Below, piece by piece: positions 10,895 to 20,084 of a DNA stretch of 64,000 bases. Both the position numbers and the translations under genes were made by a program. The stretch covers positions 759,001 through 823,000 of the forward strand of contig WHVY01000002.1 in assembly GCA_022266195.1 (NCBI GenBank). The letters are read 5' to 3'. Within the stretch, counting starts at the first letter, position 1. Every line of letters starts with the position of its first letter. The notes below the pieces were generated by a model. That model saw nothing but the letters and a program-made list of their open reading frames with translations. It did no database searches and was not told the origin of the DNA. This stretch comes from Tetranychus cinnabarinus (taxonomy: Eukaryota; Arthropoda; Arachnida; Trombidiformes; Tetranychidae).

Positions 10895-11396
10895 ATGAAA
10901 TTTGTTTCCATATGCTTTATTTTCTTCTTGTTTTGCCTTCTGGTGAGTATCATGTTCCTTGCAAATTTAATAGTTAACTTAATGTTGATCCTAAATCTAT
11001 TAAATAAGCTTTACAATTCATTGGAGACGTTTGTTAACGCATGTACTATCAATCTAATCCTAATCTTTTCTTCCAGATGCGTCCTTCACTATCGCAATAC
11101 AAAACTTGTAGATCAAATTCGGCCTGTGGGGAGGGTGGCTGTTGTGTACAAAGTAAGTTTATGATAATACGGCTTTTCAGGCAAAAATTGATTTTATAAA
11201 TTGCCTAAAATGATAAATTTGGTCATCTACTTGATTTTTAAATTTACTTTTCATCACCGTAGATGGTAGAATCGGAGTATGTTCAAACAAAACTGTGGGT
11301 CAATTCTGTGGTGGGAATAACGGATGTCAGTGTATTGAAGGAGACTGTATCAGAGGCGTTTGTGCAGTCATGCCAACAAGCACAGAGGCATACTAA
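10895..11396 (+). CDS. Small secreted 10-cysteine peptide with prokineticin/AVIT-like cysteine spacing
   Basis: Three exons, 10895-10942, 11077-11152 and 11263-11396, all with GT-AG borders, give 85 aa. The first exon encodes a hydrophobic signal peptide. The mature part has ten cysteines spaced C-x5-C-x4-CC-x8-C-x8-C-x5-C-x-C-x4-C-x4-C. The order, including the adjacent CC and the later C-x-C, matches the colipase/prokineticin fold that also includes arthropod astakines and MIT-like venom peptides. The N-terminal AVIT signature of vertebrate prokineticins is not evident. It is probably an extracellular ligand; whether it is a cytokine, a defence peptide or a salivary/venom component cannot be decided. 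A polyadenylation signal AATAAA follows near 11415. The gene lies between the arms of the large inverted repeat. Confidence 0.8.
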
Positions 11397-12242
11397 CATT
11401 TTAAACACCTAATTAATAAAAACCTGCAAATTTAGTTCTATTATTGAATAATATTAAATTGAAGTACATAAAAAATACTGGGAGTTTATTTCAATTCACT
11501 TTTCGAGCCTGGAGAACCCTGATCCGCGATGTTAGACTCATTGTTCCCTGTTTCAAGACGGGTCGGATAGAGTACCGATCTACTGACCACAGAATCAGCT
11601 CTATTTAGCTCTTGTTCACTCGACTATTAGACTATTTTGCTACCATTTTCATACGAAAGAAATTATTCAATATAATTATTCTTATTTGTACAGGATAGAA
11701 AATAAAGTTATACCATGTTTTCAGTATCTTTGCGCATTGAAAGTAGCTGCAATTCAAAAAACACAGTATTACATCAATTAATTTAAGACGGTGTAGAATT
11801 AGTGTTGTATTGTTCCAATATTAGCAAGGAACAAAACAAAAAATGTTGTCACTAGTTCATAAAATCGAATACAAGAAAAAAACAAGAACAATACAAATCG
11901 GGACAAAAAACCTAGCAGAACAAAACACTAACAATTTTCGTGAAAATTCTAATTTATTATAATTCTAATATTCTAATAATATTCTAATTCTAATATTAAC
12001 AGATTTTGGGCAAAATAGGGTTTGACTTGACGTCAATTTTTATGATTAAACCAAAATTTTAAAGATAAAGCTTTAAAGCTAGAGAAATGAAATTAAATGA
12101 TTAAATGATTGGGTACCTCTACCCTTGTAATTGTTAATCTCTTTGATTGATCAAAATCAGAATCATTAGGCGAGTAGAGTAAAATTGAATTGGCCGCGGA
12201 AAAGGGTTAACCAGAAAATATAGCTTTTTAGGCGGGAGTTAC
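11397..12242. other. Spacer inside the inverted block, downstream of the secreted peptide gene
   Basis: Contains the 3' UTR of the peptide gene, a moderately GC-richer stretch at about 11505-11600 of unknown nature, and an ATTCTAAT-type short tandem repeat at 11946-12000. No coding region is recognised. Confidence 0.35.
11946..12000. repeat. Short tandem repeat, ATTCTAAT/ATATTCTAAT units
   Basis: Irregular units of ATTCTAAT and ATATTCTAAT recur about five times. It looks like a simple AT-rich microsatellite with no coding role. Confidence 0.6.
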
Positions 12243-12788
12243 TTTTTGTGTTCCTACAAACCCTATCATGTCTCAACTCTAACCCCAAATGTTAGCGTCT
12301 TTGGCATCACTCTTTTTATTTCATTTGTAAGTTTAACTAGAAAATTGCTTTATTCATCAAGTTATGGGTTAGCAATTAGTGTAGCATTGAATTGGGGAAA
12401 GAATGCTGATTGTAGGTTATGCCATTCTCGAAATATCGAGGTACAAAGTTTTAAGACCGATGGCCGAAATCAAGAGAACTATTAATAAATTGTTGTAAAT
12501 TTTTAGTCCATGATATGGAGTAACAATTTGAATGTACAAATAATAAGTTTGAGCTCTCCTACTTCTGTGGTCATAGATTGCGATCGGTTTAGCTAAAAAT
12601 CGAATTGATCTGTTTTGCAGAAAAAGAAAAGTTCTATTTCTCAAAACAAGTAAATTTTCCGGTTGGTCATCAAAGGTTAAATCAGTTGAATGGGTTTCAT
12701 GAAAAAATCTACCTCCTTAGTTGTTTAAAAGACGATCGAAGTTTCAACTTTGACCTCGATTTTCTCGAAAACTGTTCATCAGAGGAAT
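12243..12788 (-). repeat. Coding-derived repeat, copy E (right arm of the near-perfect inverted pair)
   Basis: Reverse complement of copy A (7729-8274) across the whole 546 bases. The visible difference is in AATTTAATAATAG versus AATTTATTAATAG. Coding orientation is minus. The identity stops at the unit ends on both sides: at TTTTTGTGTTCC and at CATCAGAGGAAT. A recent inverted duplication or gene conversion between the arms would explain it. Confidence 0.8.
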
Positions 12789-12827
12789 AATTAAATAGTA
12801 CTAAATAGTAGACCCACTTTTTGTGTT

Positions 12828-13500
12828 CCTACATACCCCATCAAGTCTCGACTCTCGCCTCAAATGTTAGCTTTTTCGGCAGCGATCTTTACATTCATTT
12901 ATAAGTCTAACCAGAAAATTGGTTTATTTACCAAGAAATGGGTAAAGATGAGTTTATTTTGTATTATATTTTTTATAAGCTGTTTCTCACGCATATACAG
13001 TCAAAATATCAAGCCCAAAGTCCATAAATAGAAGATTATCAAATTGTATTGTATTAGCAATTAGTAAAGAATTGAATTGGGGAAAGAATAATGGTTTTAG
13101 GTTATGCCATTATCGAAATATTGAGGCTCAAAGTTTTAACGACAATGTCCAAAATTAAGAGAACTATTGTTAAATTGTTGAAAGTGTTTAATCCATGATG
13201 TGAAGTAGCAACTTTTATGGACAAATAATAAGTTTGAGCTCTCTAACTTCTGCGATAGAATGCGGTCGGTTTAGCTAAAAATCGAACTGATCTTTTTCAC
13301 TGAAAAAGAAAAGCTTTATTTCTAAAAATACATTTTCTGGTTGATCACCAAAAGTTAAATCAGTTAAATAAGTTTGATGAAAAAATCTACCTCCTTAGTT
13401 GTTTAAAAGACGATCGAAGTTTCAACTTTGACCTCGATTTTCTTGGAAAATGTTCATCTGAGAAATTTTTAAATCGCACTAAAGAATTCAGTTTTTTTTG
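12828..13500 (-). repeat. Coding-derived repeat, copy F (diverged, tandem to copy E, with an insertion)
   Basis: Begins with TTTTTGTGTTCCTACATACC and follows copy E through to GTTCATCTGAG, but is diverged. It carries an extra AT-rich stretch at about 12945-13060 that copies A and E lack. Stops and indels break any frame. Its outer flank (AAGAATTCAGTTTT...) resembles the outer flank of copy A, so the two tandem pairs share boundaries. Confidence 0.65.
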
Positions 13501-14185
13501 TCCCTACAAACCAACAGAGTCTAAATGTCAAAGAATTTAATTTCTACACGATTTTGACCATTTGTGTCAATTTGTGCATGAATTTGATGATTTTGTTAGT
13601 TTCTTTTTCATTAACAACCGTTAGCGAATTAGAACTGCAAGCATTTGTAATGAATAATAAAAACGCCCGATGCATAATAAAAGCTCTTTAAATCGACTCA
13701 ATATGTCCTCGTAGCGATTTTCGCGAAACATTTCATTTTAAAATTGAGACATTTTAATTTATCGATCAATATAGCTCATCATCATAATTAGAACTGAAAA
13801 TGTAGTAAATTGAAGATTGAAACAACAGTAATTTATTGACAATCATTTATAAGTATCTCAGGCTACAAAACGTATTTTCATTTAAAAGGTGTAAATGCTT
13901 CAAACAAATTATTGTTAATGTCTTTTGTATATCAATTTATTAGATCATTATTTTAAAAGCATTTAATAACATAATTTATTATAGCCTAAATTTATGATGC
14001 AAATTATTTTGATAACTATTCTGTCTACAGTCAACAATAGCTTATATTATAATATATAATATTTTTGTGGACAATTCACTTTTTTGAGTCAAATTTTTCA
14101 TGTCAAATAAAATACATTTCTTTATTTCAAATCAATTGAAAATATACAAGTTTCCTTTGAAAGGAAAATTTTAACCCGAATTCAG
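13501..14185. other. Intergenic with 3' end of the His-rich peptide gene
   Basis: AT-rich. A TTTATT at about 14119 would serve as polyadenylation signal for the minus-strand gene at 14186-14425. A perfect AT palindrome occurs near 14045-14065. No coding region is recognised. Confidence 0.35.
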
Positions 14186-14425
14186 TCAGAAGAGATGTGA
14201 GTTCCAGTGACCCCAGAAATCGGGTTGATAATGGTCATGGCTATCATGATGATGACAGTTCTCATGCATAATGATTGATCCACCACCCTTCTTCTTGCCA
14301 CCACCGGACAGGATAGTTTTACCATCGCAACCAGACAAAACAATGTTACCATGATCGGATTTGCCAGCAAAAACGACTGATACTAAACAGAAGAGGAAAG
14401 CAAAACAAAACAATTTAGGAGACAT
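14186..14425 (-). CDS. Small secreted Gly/His-rich peptide
   Basis: Single exon of 79 aa. The start at 14425 is chosen because it gives a clean signal peptide (MSPKLFCFAFLFCLVSVVFA) and fits the promoter just upstream; an in-frame ATG 15 codons earlier gives a less hydrophobic start. The mature peptide of about 59 residues has only two cysteines, a GGGKKKGGG stretch, and a His-rich part (CHHHDSHDHYQPD) that could bind copper, zinc or nickel. No family is recognised. Possible roles are metal binding, antimicrobial action or a salivary/cuticular component; none can be chosen from sequence. Confidence 0.65.
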   Translation of the reverse strand: MSPKLFCFAFLFCLVSVVFAGKSDHGNIVLSGCDGKTILSGGGKKKGGGSIIMHENCHHHDSHDHYQPDFWGHWNSHLF

Positions 14426-14506
14426 TTCCAGTGTTTGGTTGTTGAATGAATAGCAAACTAAACAAAGCAAATTTATTTTTCAACTTGTTGATTGAAGATG
14501 TTGAAC

Positions 14507-14547
14507 TGAACTGATACTTTTCCTAAACATTTGGTTCCTTTTTATAT
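14507..14547 (-). promoter_or_regulatory. Core promoter (TATA plus initiator) of the His-rich peptide gene
   Basis: On the minus strand a TATA box ATATAAAAAG (14538-14547) is followed about 30 bases later by TCAGTTCAGTT (14504-14514), matching the arthropod initiator consensus TCAGT. The start codon follows at 14425, giving a 5' UTR of about 85 bases. Confidence 0.6.
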
Positions 14548-15190
14548 TTTTTGACTTTCGATTATAAGCTTCATAAAATGCTAATGTTAACTCAAGTCAA
14601 ATACACTTATAATGCTAACATAATGTTAATAAGCCATTCTTGTAACCATCAATTTTCAGTAAATATTTTATCATTGCAAATCCATCATTTGATTAAATCA
14701 GCTCATATCTTGAAACTAGATTATCTTTGAATCTAACAGTACCAAGAACTTGATGCTTAACTGGATGCAATCTTGTTCAACGGACACCATTTTAATGACT
14801 CAATATCCAGATTAGATGCAATTGATTAAATTTTCAGTGTAAAAGTGAAATTTGTTTTGAAATTAGTAAATAATAATTATAAATGATCACAATTGCATAA
14901 TTGATAAATCTTTTGCTGGTTTAACCAATATTATTAATGTAATATTATTGAGATGAAAAAAGACAATCAATTGATATTTTAATTTTATGCTTTTACATTT
15001 GACTCCTTGACAATTCAATAGTTGCTAATGGAGCTTGTTTTTGATAAAATTTGAATTGAATGAAATCGATACTTCAACAATGGTTAAATGGATCGTCTGT
15101 TTTAATGTCCATCAGATTATTGATCTTGCAATATCGCCATTTTAACAAATGTCAAGATATTACATCTTTTAAACAGTCTTACAAGTAGAG
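14548..15190. other. Intergenic between the His-rich peptide gene and Ir25a
   Basis: Divergent promoter region for the minus-strand peptide gene and the plus-strand Ir25a gene. AT-rich with no further recognisable elements. Confidence 0.35.
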
Positions 15191-18100
15191 ATGAAAATGA
15201 TTGTCATCAATTTGCTATTCCTGACTTTATTAATTAATGTGCAATATTGTTTAACTTATTATCTCAATGATTTTATCATCGGTAAGTTTAATTTTTAAAA
15301 TTGTACCAATACTGTTTAATTGTTGATAATATTTGGTAATTGAAGGTGTAGTAACTGGTCCTAATGGTGGGTTTGTTGAGAGATCATTCAATGCAGCATT
15401 GGAACAGTTAAATTTAACTTCGATAACAATAAGTGAAACTAAATGGATTAGAGGAAGTAATAATACAGCTGTTAGTCATATTTGCGACTCGCTGATAACT
15501 CGATCGCATCAATATCCATCGCTCATCTTTGATTTTACACCTCAATCAGTGGATAATGAAAATGGCCAATTTTCAACTGCTATTAAAAAATACTCGCGAC
15601 TATCAGGGACTCCAACGGTCAGTACAAGTCTTTCCCTTGGAGCTACCAAGAATCCATGGAACCGTCTTCATTCAATCGAAAACAATTATCTTATTCATTT
15701 ATATCGACCGGGTGATGTGATTCCAATGATTATCCAAGACATAATAACTCTTTACAATATAACAGAAGCTGTCATCCTCCATGACCAATCATTTAGTAAG
15801 TTGAACAAAATCTTGATTTAAAATCATGAAAATTTCACTTGAATCTGGTCTTTCTAGTTTTAGATCATAAGTTAACTGGGTTGTTGGATAAATCGGCGGT
15901 TGATTATGATGTTAAACGACTGGACGTTGATACCTTGGAAAACACAATGAACGAATTAAAAGCTTCTAAAGTCCATAATTATTTCGTTTTGGCCAAAATC
16001 GCTAATATTGATAGGATTCTAGAAATGGTAAAAATAACATTAAAGACAATTATTGTTAATATAAAATGATATTGATTTTCAATTTACCTTTTTTTGGTTT
16101 TTCCTATTCATCTAGGCTTCTAGTTTGGGAATGTTTAGATTTGCTGATTCCTGGTTCATGATTACCAAGGGAAGAGGCCAAATAAAGTGTGACAATTGCA
16201 CTCATGGATCAATCCTTCTCTATCAGCCATCACGAGTCAAATCCATTGAATACGATCATTCACCAGGTTTGAACAATATCTCAAAGGAAAAAAGAATTGA
16301 TGCTTTCTTTATTTATGATCTGGTTCGTTTAACCTTAATGAGTGTGGATGAAATGGTGAAAACAAATGTTTGGCCAATTAACTTAACATTTCCTGATTGC
16401 GGCAAATCGTTAACTACACGTCAAATAGATGAAAGAAAAGGGTTAAATCTTAGAGATCAGATGTCATTAGAAGGTTTCTTTGGATTATTTGGTCAGTTCG
16501 TTATATCTCCTTCAACAACTCCAAATCCCCTTTCTAACCAGCTTTCAGATGGTTTTGATCAATTCATTGATTACCAAGAGATAATTATGAGAGTTTCAAA
16601 AGTTGAACTATGGAATTACCAACCTTTTCGTTATTACCTGGTCAGTGAATGGATTGCAGAACCACCAAGGGGTCGGTTTATTTTAACTGGAGCCATTCAA
16701 GCAGCTTCAAAACCTTTATACAGAATAGTCACAATTCAGGTATTTTTAAGTTTATGTTGCTTTAAATCAATCATTTGTTAATAAGCATTTCGTTGAACCA
16801 TAAAAATAGATTAATCACAATTTTCAAGAATACTTTTGAATGTAAAATTTACATCTTTTGATAATCGATTCTAATTCAAAAGTTAGCTAACCCTTTTTAA
16901 GATTAAAACGACTATTGCCAAGGTAACCAACAGATGGGTTATTTTATTTAAAAATGTAACTTCTGAAATTAATCCCTCAATTAATTAACTATTTTCTAGT
17001 GTGTTAGATTAACTCTTGACAATTATTAAATTAGAAATTTATATTTATAATGTGTGCAATTATTAAAATAGCAACCACCTTTTGTGATGAGATGGCCGAA
17101 CGGTACTTGGTATGGATACTGTATAGATTTACTTGAGGCAATTCAAGATCGACTTGTTGAAGAAGATAAGTTCGACTATGAATTATATGAATCTCCCGAT
17201 GGTAAATATGGTGATAAAGACCCAACAACCGGCAAGTGGGACGGCATAATGGGAGAGATACAATCTGACGTAAGTAAATACTGAAATTAATTGAAATTCA
17301 AACTGAATAAACTGTGTGTTTTACTCTACGATTTTACAGAAAGCTCAGATTGGGATAGGTTCTGTAACGGTTATGGCTGAAAGAGAGTCGATTGTAGACT
17401 TTACGGTTCCTTATTACGATCTCGTTGGAATATCAATCCTGATGAAAAAAACAACAACACCTTCACATATGTTTAAATTTTTAACTGTCTTGACTAATGA
17501 AGTTTGGTTGTCAGTCCTTGTATGTTATCTCGCCACCTGGTAAGGGGTAATCAGTAATTCTTGATTGAACCTTTTCTAATTTCTTGCCTTCATTTGCAGT
17601 GCTGCTATGTTCATCATTGATAGACTGAGCCCATACAGTTATCGTAACACAAAGAATAAACGCAAAGATCAAAATGCTTCTCGAGATTTCAATTTAAAAG
17701 AGTGTTTCTGGTTTTGTATGACATCGTTGACACCACAAGGTGGAGGTGAAGCTCCTATCAACTTATCGGGACGATTTGTTGCAGCCATTTGGTGGATATT
17801 TGGTTTTGTATTGGTTGCTACTTATACTGCTAATTTAGCTGCTTTCTTGACAGTTTCACGTCTTGATTCACCGATTGATGGACTTGATAAATTAGTTGAA
17901 CAATACAGAATCAGATATGCACCAGTAAAGGATACCCTATCAATGATTTACTTCAAAAGAATGGCTTATATTGAAAAGAAGTTTTATGAAATTTGGAAAG
18001 ATATGGCTCTTGATGAAAATTTAGATAAAAAGGAAAGAGGAAAACTAACTGTCTGGGATTACCCTTTAACCCAAAAATATTCAAATATTTTAAAACAGAT

Positions 18101-18725
18101 TGAAATGACTGGAATGCCTAAAACTTTTGAAGAAGGGGTTGCTCGAGTTAAAAAATCGAAAAACTCAGCTGAAGGTTTTGCATTGCTTGGTAAGTTTCTT
18201 GCATCTTTCAAACATTTATAATTATATCTAATGTAAAAATTAATTTTTAATTCCATGCTAATAGCTGATGCAACCAAAATACGTTATGCTGCAATGACAA
18301 ATTGTGACTTACAGCAAGTTGGCAATGAATTTAGTCGAAAGCCTATTGCATTGGCAGTTCAAGAAAATTCACCCTTGAAAGACAAATTAAGCTCAGCTAT
18401 ATTGAAGCTTCTTAATCTACGTAAATTGGAATCACTGAAGGAAAAGTGGTGGAGCAATAATCCTGAAAAAGCAGATTGTGAAGATCCAAAGAAAGCTAGT
18501 GATGGAATCAGTATCAGAAATATTGGTGGTGTTTTCATCGTAATTTCTGTTGGTGTTGTTCTTGCTTGTATAACCTTAATCTGGGAACATTGCATTGTTA
18601 AAAAATTCAGAAAGTCATCAGCTAAAGTATCAAATGTTTTCAGACAAGAAATTGGAAAGAAAGAATCTTCAAAACTCTATAATTTTCCAATGCCATACAA
18701 CCCAAAGATGAAGGAAAAGATATAA
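15191..18725 (+). CDS. Ir25a: Ionotropic receptor co-receptor IR25a
   Basis: Eight exons: 15191-15281, 15346-15795, 15858-16027, 16116-16739, 17072-17269, 17340-17539, 17600-18189, 18265-18725; 927 aa. A signal peptide and an amino-terminal domain (to about residue 445) are followed by the S1 ligand lobe, with the glutamate-binding Arg in VMAERES at about 526. The channel has the CFWFCMTSLTPQGGGE pore loop (Q624) and TYTANLAAFLTVSRLD at about 652-667. The S2 lobe contains FYEIWKDM, VWDYP and DATKIRY, and a last membrane helix lies near 865-888. The retained amino-terminal domain and the pore and S2 wording match IR25a, the broad chemosensory, thermo- and hygrosensory co-receptor of protostomes, better than AMPA or kainate receptors. 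The canonical SYTANLAAF reads TYTANLAAF here, a conservative change. Confidence 0.9.
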
Positions 18726-19028
18726 ATTACCATAAAAGAATTAATTTTATCGCGACTCAATTTCTTTGAATATTTGTGGCTATATAACATTTATTCAATC
18801 ATGTCCACCTAAGTGTTACAAACTGAAACATAATGAAAAGTATTAGTTTCACTGATTCGATTGGCACTAATTTTTGTAACATGTTGAAAATTAAAGATAA
18901 AAATACTCGAGTTGATGATAAATATTGGATTGTAATCGAATAATTAGCGGTGATTGGCAAAGATGATTGGTGTTTTTCTTTGTGATTTGGCAGAAAACTG
19001 TAACCAAAGATCTTTTTATCCGTGTTCA
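18726..19028. other. Convergent 3' region between Ir25a and the small membrane protein gene
   Basis: About 300 bases between two convergent genes; presumably overlapping or abutting 3' UTRs. Nothing else seen. Confidence 0.35.
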
Positions 19029-19553
19029 TTATTTTTTGCTGTTTAGTCTCTTGGCTTGAATCAGTTCTGATGTGCCTGTTCTAGGCAGTTTAGATCTATC
19101 TTTAGCTGCAGCATCAATAAGGAAAGATTCACGAACAAGATTTCCTCTAAAAGAATCGATGCCTGATTTTGCAGAAAACATAGATTTGGGTGAATTAACA
19201 ATGGGAACAGAATCATTCGAAGTAGATGATTTAAAAGGTAGTGATTTAAATTGCGACCTAACAGGTTGTGAATAAGGGTAAGATGGATTGGTGCGTCGAC
19301 TTTTGAAATATTCTCGACGAGATTTATATTTGTCAGTTGAACTAGTTAAGCTTTTAGGAATATCAACTTTCATATCGAAAGGATACATTTTACTAATTAG
19401 ATAAAAATAGTAACAGAAATGAGAAATCAAACTCAATGTACCGGTAATGGTGAATATCAAGAATAACCATGTAAATAAATCAATAGAAGCGGGCTCTTGG
19501 TTGACCTGTGGTTCAACTGATTGCAAGTAACTAACCAAATCGGAAGATAACAT
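19029..19553 (-). CDS. Unknown small single-pass membrane protein
   Basis: Single exon of 174 aa, convergent with Ir25a. A short polar N-terminus of about 23 residues is followed by a long hydrophobic segment at about 24-54 and a basic Ser/Lys/Arg-rich tail with no cysteines. By the positive-inside rule the tail would be cytosolic. I do not recognise a family. The open frame is uninterrupted, codon use resembles the neighbours, and an AT-rich region with TATA-like stretches lies just upstream (19556-19580), so I take it as real, with moderate certainty. Confidence 0.55.
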   Translation of the reverse strand: MLSSDLVSYLQSVEPQVNQEPASIDLFTWLFLIFTITGTLSLISHFCYYFYLISKMYPFDMKVDIPKSLTSSTDKYKSRREYFKSRRTNPSYPYSQPVRSQFKSLPFKSSTSNDSVPIVNSPKSMFSAKSGIDSFRGNLVRESFLIDAAAKDRSKLPRTGTSELIQAKRLNSKK

Positions 19554-20084
19554 ATAATATATAAATTATATAACATATAAATTAACAAAACACAAAAAAT
19601 AATTGATTCTCAATGGATATTATGATAACAACAAGGATTATCCAACAGTAATTTGAGCAACTTTTCGAAGCGCCATCTTTGAGTGTTGAAAATAACCAAC
19701 AACTTATAACAGGTAAAAATGGGTGGAGCTTAATAACTGTTGAAACTTTTTTTTTCTTTACCTGAATGTTTTTTATCTTTCCTTCATCACCAAGGAGAAG
19801 AGACTTTGGGAAGCAAAAACATTACAATTAATTGTTGACTTTGGTTATTTCAACTCTCTTTGCAAGTGTCTCTACTGTTAACTAGATTAATTAGTTAATT
19901 GATTTGTTTCTTCTTGTTTTAATTTAAATGAATTTAACAACCTTTAAATTTGTAATAGTAAAGCGACCACTTTACAGATCCGAGACGACCTAATGTCATC
20001 TTCATCGGATACTAAGTCAACCAGTTTAATCTACCATCATCAACAAATTAAACCTCATAATCATCATTATCGTTTGCCTTTACC
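19554..20084. other. Divergent upstream region of the small membrane protein gene and gliotactin
   Basis: AT-rich on the left; on the right a likely gliotactin 5' UTR before the ATG at 20085. No coding region. Confidence 0.35.

Noticed and set aside
12246..12790. Open frames of 61-79 codons in copy E and their twins in copy A
   Set aside because: They run opposite to the frame that is conserved with copy C, and exist only because the two arms are nearly identical.
15191..18725. AMPA/kainate-type synaptic glutamate receptor
   Set aside because: Pore and S2 wording (FCMTSLTPQGGGE, FYEIWKDM, NCDLQ) is that of IR25a.
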